This document shows positions 30,354 to 37,166 of a DNA stretch of 37,166 nt, piece by piece. The stretch is taken from assembly GCA_021208565.1 (NCBI GenBank), contig JAJOJN010000073.1, positions 1-37,166 of the forward strand, read 5' to 3'. A program made the translations under genes and the position numbers. Position 1 is the stretch's first letter. Every line of letters begins with the position of its first letter. Below the pieces are notes generated by a model. The model was not told where the DNA came from. It did no database searches and saw only the letters and a list, made by a program, of their open reading frames with translations. This stretch comes from Nitrincola sp. (GTDB lineage Bacteria > Pseudomonadota > Gammaproteobacteria > Pseudomonadales > Balneatricaceae).

Positions 30354-31229
30354 TTAGAGGATTATTTTCAAAAACGCGCGTAGTTCATCCGCTGTTTCAG
30401 GGTGCTGTAATCCAAAAGCGACGTTGGCCTGCAATAAACCTGCTTTATTACCGCAGTCGTATAGCTTGCCAGCCATAGAATAGGCTTGAAGGCCTGTCTC
30501 TGAGAGTAGCGTTTGTAAGGCGTCTGTCAGTTGAATTTCATCGCCTGCGCCAGGAGGTGTGTTTTTGAGTAAGGTCATCACACTGGCCGGTAAAATATAA
30601 CGTCCAACGATAGCAAGATTAGAAGGGGCTTCTTTAGGTGAAGGCTTTTCAACCATGCCCGCAATATTAGCGCTTTGACCGGGATTGACCTTAGCCCCTT
30701 TACAGTCGACGATGCCATAACGTTGAACTTGATCTTCAGGTACACCCTCAACCATGATTTGTCCCAAGCCTGAAGCCTTGAAAGCTTCAACCATATTGCT
30801 CATGTCGCGACTCGTATTCTGATTGTCGATCAACATGTCAGGCAGCATTACGGCAAAGTCATCGTCACCAACGACTGGCGCAGCACAAAGGACGGCGTGA
30901 CCTAAACCTAAGGCTTTCGGTTGTCGAACACTGATCACTTCAGCATCGGCAGGCAACACATCACGTATGCTTTCGAGTAGAGCAGTTTTACCTTTTCGCG
31001 CCAATTCTGCTTCGAGTTCGTAATGGTGATCAAAGTGGTCTTCAATCGCTTCTTTTCCACTTCGAGTGACTAAGATAATCTGCCGAAATCCTGCCGCGAC
31101 CGCTTCTTCAACAACATGTTGAATAACAGGTTTGTCAACAACGGTGAGCATCTCTTTAGGGATGGCTTTACTGGCTGGAAGTACTCGGGTGCCGAGTCCT
31201 GCAACGGGTATGACAACTTTACTTAACAT
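30354..31229 (-). CDS. galU: UTP-glucose-1-phosphate uridylyltransferase GalU
   Basis: GalU makes UDP-glucose for LPS, capsule and trehalose-type routes. The 291-residue protein starts at ATG 31229 (MLSKVVIPVAGLGTRVLPAS), preceded by AAGGA. The nucleotide loop is AGLGTR, with the acidic LPDMLID and the substrate lysine in VEKPSP. GAGDEIQLTDAL and YDCGNKAGLLQA are typical of the family. A longer in-frame start exists upstream but runs into the yacG region. It is 25 bp from yacG. Confidence 0.96.
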   Translation of the reverse strand: MLSKVVIPVAGLGTRVLPASKAIPKEMLTVVDKPVIQHVVEEAVAAGFRQIILVTRSGKEAIEDHFDHHYELEAELARKGKTALLESIRDVLPADAEVISVRQPKALGLGHAVLCAAPVVGDDDFAVMLPDMLIDNQNTSRDMSNMVEAFKASGLGQIMVEGVPEDQVQRYGIVDCKGAKVNPGQSANIAGMVEKPSPKEAPSNLAIVGRYILPASVMTLLKNTPPGAGDEIQLTDALQTLLSETGLQAYSMAGKLYDCGNKAGLLQANVAFGLQHPETADELRAFLKIIL

Positions 31230-31254
31230 CCTGGTTTTTCCTTGTGACGATAAC

Positions 31255-31461
31255 TTAGTGGCGGGTGGGGGATATGATATCGCTGTCTGAAGACGAAAAA
31301 TCATCTAATGTAGGTTCAACAGGGATTTGATACCCCTCACTTGCCCATTCTCCTAGATCGATGAGCCGGCAACGTTCGCTGCAAAAAGGACGAGAGGGAT
31401 TTTCGGGTGCGTAAAGTGAAGGTTTGCCACATTGAGGGCAGGGTATTTCACGTTTAGTCAT
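31255..31461 (-). CDS. yacG: YacG, zinc-containing DNA gyrase inhibitor
   Basis: YacG is a small zinc protein that binds GyrB and blocks DNA binding by gyrase. The 68-residue protein has the four ligands C8, C11, C27 and C31 (CPQC, CSERC), then [15 protein letters not shown] and a disordered acidic tail. It lies three bases after coaE, the usual partner. Confidence 0.95.
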   Translation of the reverse strand: MTKREIPCPQCGKPSLYAPENPSRPFCSERCRLIDLGEWASEGYQIPVEPTLDDFSSSDSDIISPTRH

Positions 31462-31464
31462 GCT

Positions 31465-32066
31465 CTATAGGCCTTTTGCGACGAGAGTTTTCAGTTGTGC
31501 ATCGAGTTTGATCACTTGCTGCTCAAGCTCACTTAAATCCCCGCTATTATCCAGAATATAGTCAGCTCTTTCCACCCGATCCTTTCGCTTTATTTGAGCA
31601 TCGATAATTTTTTGAGCTGAATCTTCAGTCATTTCATCACGTTGACAGGTTCTGAGGAGTTGAATTTTTTCTGGAACGTCGACCACCACAATCTTATCAA
31701 CCAGTCGATGTTGATCTGTTTCGAGTAGTAGAGGTGAGGTTAGAATGGTGTAGGGCGCCTGCTGCTGATCCAGCCAATCGATGATGGCCTGACGGATAAT
31801 AGGGTGCAGTAGGGCTTCTAACCACTTTCTTTCCTCAGGATCATTGAAAATCTGCTGCCTAAGCCAGCGTCGATCGAGTTCACCTGAATCTGTTAACACC
31901 TTGGGTCCAAAGTGTTGTTCAATAGATGTTAGCGCGGGCTGACTATCTCAACGACTTGACGAGCAACACTATCAGCATCAATCACAGGAACAGAGAGTTG
32001 TTCAAAAAAGCGACTCGCGGCTGATTTGCCACTACCAATTCCTCCCGTTAGTCCAATTCGAATCAT
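31465..32066 (-). CDS. coaE: Dephospho-CoA kinase CoaE (frameshifted in this sequence)
   Basis: CoaE phosphorylates dephospho-CoA, the last step of CoA synthesis. From ATG 32066 (GAGG upstream) it reads [20 protein letters not shown], with the P-loop GGIGSGKS, then [13 protein letters not shown]. The frame then runs into a stop. Adding a base at about 31942-31947 resumes [17 protein letters not shown] and continues through [12 protein letters not shown] and [19 protein letters not shown]. The repaired length of 200 residues is normal. The break is not in a long homopolymer. Because the gene is essential, an error in the sequence is more likely than loss. Confidence 0.93.
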
Positions 32067-32183
32067 CTTAACCTCTCATGTTGAAAGATTAAGATTAACA
32101 TTTCATGTCACTCGGACAAACTGCAAGCTGGCGGTTTAAATAGTTAAAATGTTTTTTTCCTTTCAAAGAGCTATTAATGCTGC

Positions 32184-33527
32184 ATGAATCGCAACCCTGA
32201 CTTACTGCAAGGCCCCATTCGTTCTGTGTTATGGCAGATGACAGTGCCTATGATGTTCGGCATTGTCAGTATTATGCTTTTCAACCTGGCTGATATTTGG
32301 TTTGTAGGTCAATTGGGCACCCTACCCATGGCGGCGCTGGCCTTTACCTTTCCAGTCTCTTTTGCTGTGGTGAGTTTAGCTATCGGCTTAGGGATAGGTA
32401 CTTCGGCAACGCTGGCAAAACGTATAGGTGAGGGAAACGGGGACTCTGCTAAACAACTGGCGAGTTCTATCTTGCTCATGACGTTTATGTTGCTGATTGT
32501 GGTGGGTGTTGCCGGTCAATGGGCGATTACCCCGATTTTTACCTTACTCGGTGCCGATCAGGCATTGATGCCCTATATCACAGCCTATATGCAGATATGG
32601 TTTGCAGGTTCTGTGTTTATGGTAATGAACATGGTCTGTAACAGTATTCTCAGAGCCACTGGGGATGTTCGGGGTTCAGCCATGATTATGCTTTTGGCTT
32701 CTTTGCTCAATCTCATATTAGATCCCCTGCTGATTTTTGGCTTAGGTCCTTTTCCAGCACTGGGTATTCAGGGAGCGGCGATTGCCAGTGTCATCGCTTG
32801 GAGTACAACAACACTGGTTGCATTACGTTTGATTCATTATCGACGCCAGTTGTTAACTTACCGATTGCCCTCTCTCCTCAAGCTTTTGCGCTATTGGCGA
32901 GAGTTGTTAGTGATTAGTTTGCCCGCGGCCTTATCAAACATTACGACGCCTGTTGCAAATGGTGTGCTAACAGCGATAGTTGCTCGACACGGTGCGGAGG
33001 CCGTGGCAGCATTTGGTGTAGGTAACCGAATCGAATCTCTAGCCTTATTAGTTTGCTTGGCTTTATCAATGAGTTTGCCGCCTTTTATTAGTCAAAATCT
33101 GGGCGCAGGTCAGATGGAGCGAATTAAAAAGGCTTATGCTATGGTGATTCGCTTTGCTATTGCTTGGCAGTTGTTGATCTATTTACTGCTGCTAGCGGTT
33201 TCAAGCCAGGTGGCCGGTTTCTTTAGTGACGACCCTGAGGTCATTCGATGGATTCAGATTTGGATTATGATTGTGCCACTTGGGTTTGCTTTTCAGGCCA
33301 CAACCTTTCTCAGTGCTTCCTCTTTTAACGCACTGCATCAGCCGTTACTCGCGTTGAATGTCAGTATTATTCGTCTATTTGTGTTGTATCTACCCTTGGG
33401 ATGGTTAGGAAATCATCTGTTTGGATTGCACGGACTGTTTACAGCGCTAGTGATTGCCAATGTACTCACCGCGATGATTGCCTGGGTGTGGATGAGAAGG
33501 AATCTCGTTAAACTGATGCATTCTTGA
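32184..33527 (+). CDS. MATE family efflux transporter
   Basis: A 447-residue inner-membrane exporter with about twelve helices in two homologous halves. The pattern is that of MATE proteins: VLWQMTVPMMFGIVSIMLFNL, FVGQLGTLPMAALAFTFPV, CNSILRATGDVRGSA and NLILDPLLIFGLG in the first half. The second half repeats as VARHGAEAVAAFGVGNRIESL. Typical substrates are cationic drugs and dyes coupled to sodium or protons. Nothing here shows which. It diverges from coaE by 117 bp and is followed by a bidirectional terminator. Confidence 0.92.
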   Translation: MNRNPDLLQGPIRSVLWQMTVPMMFGIVSIMLFNLADIWFVGQLGTLPMAALAFTFPVSFAVVSLAIGLGIGTSATLAKRIGEGNGDSAKQLASSILLMTFMLLIVVGVAGQWAITPIFTLLGADQALMPYITAYMQIWFAGSVFMVMNMVCNSILRATGDVRGSAMIMLLASLLNLILDPLLIFGLGPFPALGIQGAAIASVIAWSTTTLVALRLIHYRRQLLTYRLPSLLKLLRYWRELLVISLPAALSNITTPVANGVLTAIVARHGAEAVAAFGVGNRIESLALLVCLALSMSLPPFISQNLGAGQMERIKKAYAMVIRFAIAWQLLIYLLLLAVSSQVAGFFSDDPEVIRWIQIWIMIVPLGFAFQATTFLSASSFNALHQPLLALNVSIIRLFVLYLPLGWLGNHLFGLHGLFTALVIANVLTAMIAWVWMRRNLVKLMHS

Positions 33528-33556
33528 GTATTTGGTTTGCCACCACAAAAATAGAC

Positions 33557-33593
33557 AAAAAAGCCTCAGTGCTTTTCAACACTGAGCTTTTTT
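33557..33593. terminator. Bidirectional terminator between MATE and lactate permease genes
   Basis: AAAAAAGC-C-TCAGTG at 33557-33571 pairs with CACTGA-GCTTTTTT at 33580-33593, with one bulged C. A and T tracts on both sides suit the convergent genes. Confidence 0.9.
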
Positions 33594-33607
33594 AGTCCAA
33601 TCCAGTC

Positions 33608-35305
33608 TTAGCGCATAAGCGGATCGGTAACCCCTATCACATGTATCGCGATTAGGGTGATGAGTCCAGCCATCACTAAATAGTACACAGTGGGAATAAT
33701 GGTCATTCGAATGGTCTGACCTTCACGACCTAGCAAACCCACGGTTGCAGAGGCCGCAACGATGTTGTGAATCGCGATCATATTCCCTGCAGCAGCGCCG
33801 ACAGCTTGTGAAGCGATTAACATTGCACTAGACACACCAATCAACTGAGCCGTATCGAACTGGAACTGAGCCATCATCAAGTTGGAAACCGTATTCGATC
33901 CAGCAATAAAGGCACCTAACCCGCCCACTGTCGCTGCAAAGAAGGGGTAAACATCGCCAACACTTCCCGCCACTAACTCAGCCATTGCTCGTGGCATGGA
34001 AGGCAGGTCCGCCATATTGACGCCTGAGTTGATCAGAATACGCACCATCGGAATGGTGAAGAGAAGAACAAAACCGGCACCAATCAGCGTTTTGGATGAT
34101 TCGCCAATCGCCGCTTTGAGCTCACCAAATTTCATGCGGTGAAGTAGGAAGGTGGCCAGTACCACCATGACCATAATGCCACCCGGTAAATAGAGGAACT
34201 GAATGCTACCGGATACCCCAGTTTCGCCTAAAATATTTGACCAGCCTAACACTAGGTTCTGGGAGAAAAAGGCTTTCACGCCATCATGGGTCCTGGATAA
34301 CACTAAAAGTCCAGCCAAGAGGAGATAAGGAATCCACGCTAAGGTCATCGACATGGGTGCCTTGGCTGTTAGGTTGTCTAACTTAATCTCAATATTACCC
34401 ATCCATTCAACAGGCCACTCTTTAGCATCGGCAAAGTCCCACTGAGTTTTCGGCAGCAAGAAACCTGCTTTAGCGGCAGGAACTACAATCATTAAACCCA
34501 CCAATGCACCGATCATTGAAGGGAACTCGGGGCCAAGGAAAACACCTGCAGCAGCGTAAGGCACGACGAAGGCGATACCCGCAAAGAGTGCAAATGGAGC
34601 GACGGCTAAACCCTCTTTCCAAGAACGATTACGGCCAAAGAAACGGGTTAGCATCATCACCATGAAGAGCGGCATCACCACACCGATAATGGCATGAGTG
34701 ATTGCTACTTCAGAGGTGATCAGCCGATAAAAGGTTTCCCAGTCAGATCCGTTGGCAACCAGCGTTTCAGTGATGCCAGCTTTATCTAAACCAGCAGTAA
34801 CACCCACGACTATCGGTGTACCGACGGCCCCGAAGGAAACTGGTGTAGACTGAATCATCATGCCTACCATGACAGCCCCTAAGGCTGGAAAACCCAATGC
34901 AACGAGTAAAGGTGCTGCAACCGCTGCAGGCGTACCAAAACCTGAAGCGCCTTCAATGAAGCAACCAAAGAGCCACGCGACGATGATCACTTGCACACGT
35001 CTATCAGGGCTGATGTTGGAGAAACCACCTCGAATAGCGGTAATAGCGCCTGAATGTTTTAGTGTGTTCAACAATAAAATGGCACCAAAAATGATCCAAA
35101 GGATAGACCCCGTTAGGATCAGTCCTTGAAGCGTTGAAGCCAGTACCCGGTTGAAGCTCATTTCCCAAGCGGTCAGGGCGATGATGGCTGTAACAAGAAA
35201 TACAACAGGCATGGCACGTTTAGCAGGCCAATTAAGACCTACAAGCAGGATTGCGGCCAACACAAGTGGCGCAAAGGCTAACAGCGGAAGTAGGGTTGCA
35301 TCCAT
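33608..35305 (-). CDS. lldP: L-lactate permease (LctP/LldP family)
   Basis: A 565-residue inner-membrane lactate/proton symporter. Start ATG 35305 ([20 protein letters not shown]) is preferred to an upstream extension beginning with extra hydrophobic residues. More than ten hydrophobic segments are seen. Family marks are [33 protein letters not shown] and, near the end, [14 protein letters not shown] and [16 protein letters not shown]. No lactate dehydrogenase gene is adjacent in the window. A 23-bp palindrome of PdhR/LldR type lies 40 bp upstream, so lactate- or pyruvate-responsive repression is likely. Confidence 0.94.
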   Translation of the reverse strand: MDATLLPLLAFAPLVLAAILLVGLNWPAKRAMPVVFLVTAIIALTAWEMSFNRVLASTLQGLILTGSILWIIFGAILLLNTLKHSGAITAIRGGFSNISPDRRVQVIIVAWLFGCFIEGASGFGTPAAVAAPLLVALGFPALGAVMVGMMIQSTPVSFGAVGTPIVVGVTAGLDKAGITETLVANGSDWETFYRLITSEVAITHAIIGVVMPLFMVMMLTRFFGRNRSWKEGLAVAPFALFAGIAFVVPYAAAGVFLGPEFPSMIGALVGLMIVVPAAKAGFLLPKTQWDFADAKEWPVEWMGNIEIKLDNLTAKAPMSMTLAWIPYLLLAGLLVLSRTHDGVKAFFSQNLVLGWSNILGETGVSGSIQFLYLPGGIMVMVVLATFLLHRMKFGELKAAIGESSKTLIGAGFVLLFTIPMVRILINSGVNMADLPSMPRAMAELVAGSVGDVYPFFAATVGGLGAFIAGSNTVSNLMMAQFQFDTAQLIGVSSAMLIASQAVGAAAGNMIAIHNIVAASATVGLLGREGQTIRMTIIPTVYYLVMAGLITLIAIHVIGVTDPLMR

Positions 35306-35344
35306 AAACTGTCTCGTAAGGAATAATCTGAAAAGGAATAAAAG

Positions 35345-35367
35345 GTAAATTGGTATTACCAATTTAC
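35345..35367. promoter_or_regulatory. PdhR/LldR-type operator upstream of the lactate permease
   Basis: A perfect palindrome of 11-bp arms around a single T, with core AAATTGGTATTACCAATTT, 40 bp upstream of the permease start. It fits ATTGGT-N3-ACCAAT, the site of the GntR-type regulators PdhR and LldR. A weaker related half-site (TTGGTAAACC) follows at 35370-35379. Confidence 0.75.
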
Positions 35368-35551
35368 ACTTGGTAAACCGGAAGATTAGGCGCTCATCTG
35401 AATTGAGTCAATCAAACTGGTTAAAATTTAGACTTTTGTCTAGGTGCTAAAGATGTTGATCCTTTAGTGTTAAAAGACTAGTTACTCATCGCATCACGGG
35501 CTATGATTAAAGTGGAGAATAAAACTAAACATAAGAAATGGGATGTTAACT

Positions 35552-36301
35552 ATGACAAAACGCGTAGCTTTAGTAACTGGTGGTACTGGTGGTTTGGGAA
35601 CAGCAATTTGCCGATCACTAGCAGATGCAGGTTTTCGTGTTGTGGCAGGCTATAACAGTGGTGGGAATCACGAGAAAGCGAAAGAGTGGCAAGAAGAGCA
35701 ACGTAGAGATGGTTATGAAATAGATGTGGCCTATGGTGACGTAACCGATTCTGAATCTTGTGCTCAATGTGTAAAAACGGTTGAAGAATTAACAGGTGGC
35801 ACTATAGACGTGCTGGTCAATAACGCGGGTATCACTCGCGATGGCATGTTTAAGAAAATGACTTGGGAGCAATGGAACGAAGTGCTTTCAGCCAACTTAG
35901 ACAGTATGTTCCATATGACCCGTTTGGTGATCAATCCAATGCTTGATAAGGGCTTTGGTCGAATCATCAACATCTCTTCGGTTAACGCTCAAAAAGGGCA
36001 GTTCGGTCAGTGTAACTATTCAGCAGCTAAAGCGGGTATTCATGGATTCACCAAGGCTTTGGCTCAAGAAGTGGCTGCAAAAGGGGTAACAGTGAATACT
36101 CTGTCGCCAGGTTATATCATGACACCCATGGTGGGTAAAATTGCTGAAGAGATTCAAGCAAAAATCTGCTCGACCATTCCGGTTGGACGCTTCGGTACAC
36201 CCGATGAAATTGGACGTGCCATTGCATTTTTAGCGGATGAACATTCTGGTTATATTACGGGTTCAGACCTGTCGATTAATGGCGGCTTGCACATGAGCTA
36301 A
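35552..36301 (+). CDS. phaB: Acetoacetyl-CoA reductase PhaB
   Basis: PhaB reduces acetoacetyl-CoA to (R)-3-hydroxybutyryl-CoA with NADPH, supplying polyhydroxybutyrate. The 249-residue protein starts at ATG 35552. GGGA eight bases before it favours this over ATG 35543. TGGTGGLG is the cofactor loop and NNAGIT is at 90-95. The active site has S143, Y156 and K160. NISSVNAQKGQFGQCNYSAA, TLSPGYIMTPMV and the ending LSINGGLHM separate PhaB from plain FabG. phaA and phaC are not in the window. Confidence 0.9.
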   Translation: MTKRVALVTGGTGGLGTAICRSLADAGFRVVAGYNSGGNHEKAKEWQEEQRRDGYEIDVAYGDVTDSESCAQCVKTVEELTGGTIDVLVNNAGITRDGMFKKMTWEQWNEVLSANLDSMFHMTRLVINPMLDKGFGRIINISSVNAQKGQFGQCNYSAAKAGIHGFTKALAQEVAAKGVTVNTLSPGYIMTPMVGKIAEEIQAKICSTIPVGRFGTPDEIGRAIAFLADEHSGYITGSDLSINGGLHMS

Positions 36302-36330
36302 TCCAGCTCATTACCGATCATTTTATCCGC

Positions 36331-36356
36331 ACAAAGCCCTTATTAAAGGGCTTTGT
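36331..36356. terminator. Hairpin between convergent phaB and DUF349 gene
   Basis: ACAAAGCCCTT at 36331-36341 and AAGGGCTTTGT at 36346-36356 form a perfect 11-bp stem with an ATTA loop, immediately before the DUF349 stop codon. No long T tract, so function is inferred from position. Confidence 0.65.
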
Positions 36357-37166
36357 TCATTTGAGTAACGCCTCAAAGCGCGCATTTAAGTCAGGAAATT
36401 CATCAGCCAACTCTAGCGCTTGCCATTCGTGAATTAAATGTTTCATCTCTAGCGATTGTGCTTCAGCGGTAAGTGTTTCCAGTGCTTCCTCTAATCTCTC
36501 CATTTGATATTCCATACGAAGATATTGATCAGCTTCTGGACTGGGTTGATTCAGCAGTATCTCAAGTCTAACACAGAGGAGTCGTGCGACTTTTTCCTCT
36601 TGAGATCCTTGTTGTTGAAGTTGCTGATGATCGCGAAGACGGTTGAATAAAACATCGCCTTGTTCTCTGAAGGTTTTCCAAAGTTGTCTCTCACGCTTGT
36701 GTTCTGTCGCGCCGACAGTTTTCCATTCATTTTGCAGCTCTTTAAAGCGTTGCGTGGCTTGAGCAAACTCCTCTACTGGCACTGAGGCGAGGCGATAGGC
36801 TTCATCGATAATGGCTTGTTTGGCTAGCGCGCAATCCTCTCGGTATTGAGCCAAGGCATCATCCGCTTTCGTGAGAAGGGTGTTGAAGCGCTCTTGAAGT
36901 TGCTTTCCAGGTGCGCGGTCAACCGGTGAAAACTCCCGCCACTCTTCTTTGGCTTTTTTAAGGAGTTGATCCAGCGCGGCCCAGTCTACTTGGTTCCAAT
37001 CTATTTCATTAAAATACTGCTCTAGCAGGTCACAAATCTGCTGGCGTTGCTCCAAATTCCAAGCCCGTAAACGACTTTGTTCCCGAAAATATATTTCGCA
37101 GGGTGCGTAGGCTTTTTTAGAAGCTCTGTGAAATCTTTCCCAAAGAGATTTCACAGAAGCCGTGCC
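36357..37166 (-). CDS. DUF349 domain-containing protein (partial, 5' end outside window)
   Basis: The C-terminal ~269 residues of a larger protein made of DUF349 repeats, each a charged helical unit with a conserved Trp. Visible units include LWERFHRASKKAYAPCEIYF, then VDWAALDQLLKKAKEEWREF, and FKELQNEWKTVGATEHKRER with LWKTFREQGDVLF. The frame stays open to the edge. The GTG at 37154 is internal, not a start. A Gln/Glu-rich segment (QQLQQQGSQEE) precedes the final helices. The role of DUF349 proteins is not well settled. Confidence 0.88.
   Translation of the reverse strand, partial: GTASVKSLWERFHRASKKAYAPCEIYFREQSRLRAWNLEQRQQICDLLEQYFNEIDWNQVDWAALDQLLKKAKEEWREFSPVDRAPGKQLQERFNTLLTKADDALAQYREDCALAKQAIIDEAYRLASVPVEEFAQATQRFKELQNEWKTVGATEHKRERQLWKTFREQGDVLFNRLRDHQQLQQQGSQEEKVARLLCVRLEILLNQPSPEADQYLRMEYQMERLEEALETLTAEAQSLEMKHLIHEWQALELADEFPDLNARFEALLK

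Overview
The window is a stretch of core chromosome from a gammaproteobacterium, most likely a marine member of the Oceanospirillales or a relative of Pseudomonas. The order kdsD / mlaFEDCB-ibaG-murA-hisG-hisD / degS (algW) / nif3-like matches, from memory, the Pseudomonas arrangement, with kdsD-kdsC-lptC running divergently. Other support comes from a short-form HisG, an ATP-driven Mla system, groESL after fxsA, an acetoacetyl-CoA reductase and an L-lactate permease. No phage, insertion sequence, integrase, CRISPR array, tRNA or rRNA was seen.

Layout. 1-1787 (minus): lptC (partial), kdsC and kdsD, for LPS/Kdo supply. 1968-5010: mlaFEDCB, retrograde phospholipid transport, closed by a terminator. 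5107-8603: ibaG, murA, hisG, hisD. 8630-9784 (minus): degS/algW envelope-stress protease. 9850-10620: Nif3-like protein. 10630-11288 (minus): yhcB/zapG with a long acidic-proline tail. 11373-17602: a vitamin B12 region with a PduO-type adenosyltransferase, a 102-bp three-way-junction palindrome, btuB under a cobalamin riboswitch, divergent btuFCD, and a degenerate PduO-like protein after btuD. 17610-21416: PPK2, a PanE-like reductase, yajQ, an SDR and fxsA. 21435-23539: groESL behind a clear sigma-32 promoter. 23681-26922: a coiled-coil membrane protein, trhP (yegQ) and a MenA-like UbiA prenyltransferase. 26931-28673: a LysR regulator divergent from a CDF-type transporter. 28756-30260: class I fumarase. 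30354-32066 (minus): galU, yacG, coaE. 32184-33527: MATE exporter. 33608-35305 (minus): lactate permease behind a PdhR/LldR-type palindrome. 35552-36301: phaB. 36357 to the end (minus): a DUF349 protein, truncated by the window edge.

The most striking technical property is that about 13 genes are split by single-base indels, mostly in homopolymers, and each can be repaired to a full-length family member. Essential genes (lptC, kdsD, coaE) are among them. This pattern is best explained by sequencing error rather than gene decay, so the split genes are reported here as single repaired genes. The most interesting biology is the B12 region (degenerate adenosyltransferase paralogue, folded intergenic element, riboswitch with a visible Shine-Dalgarno-sequestering hairpin) and three sharp palindromes upstream of the lactate permease, fumarase and LysR/CDF genes.
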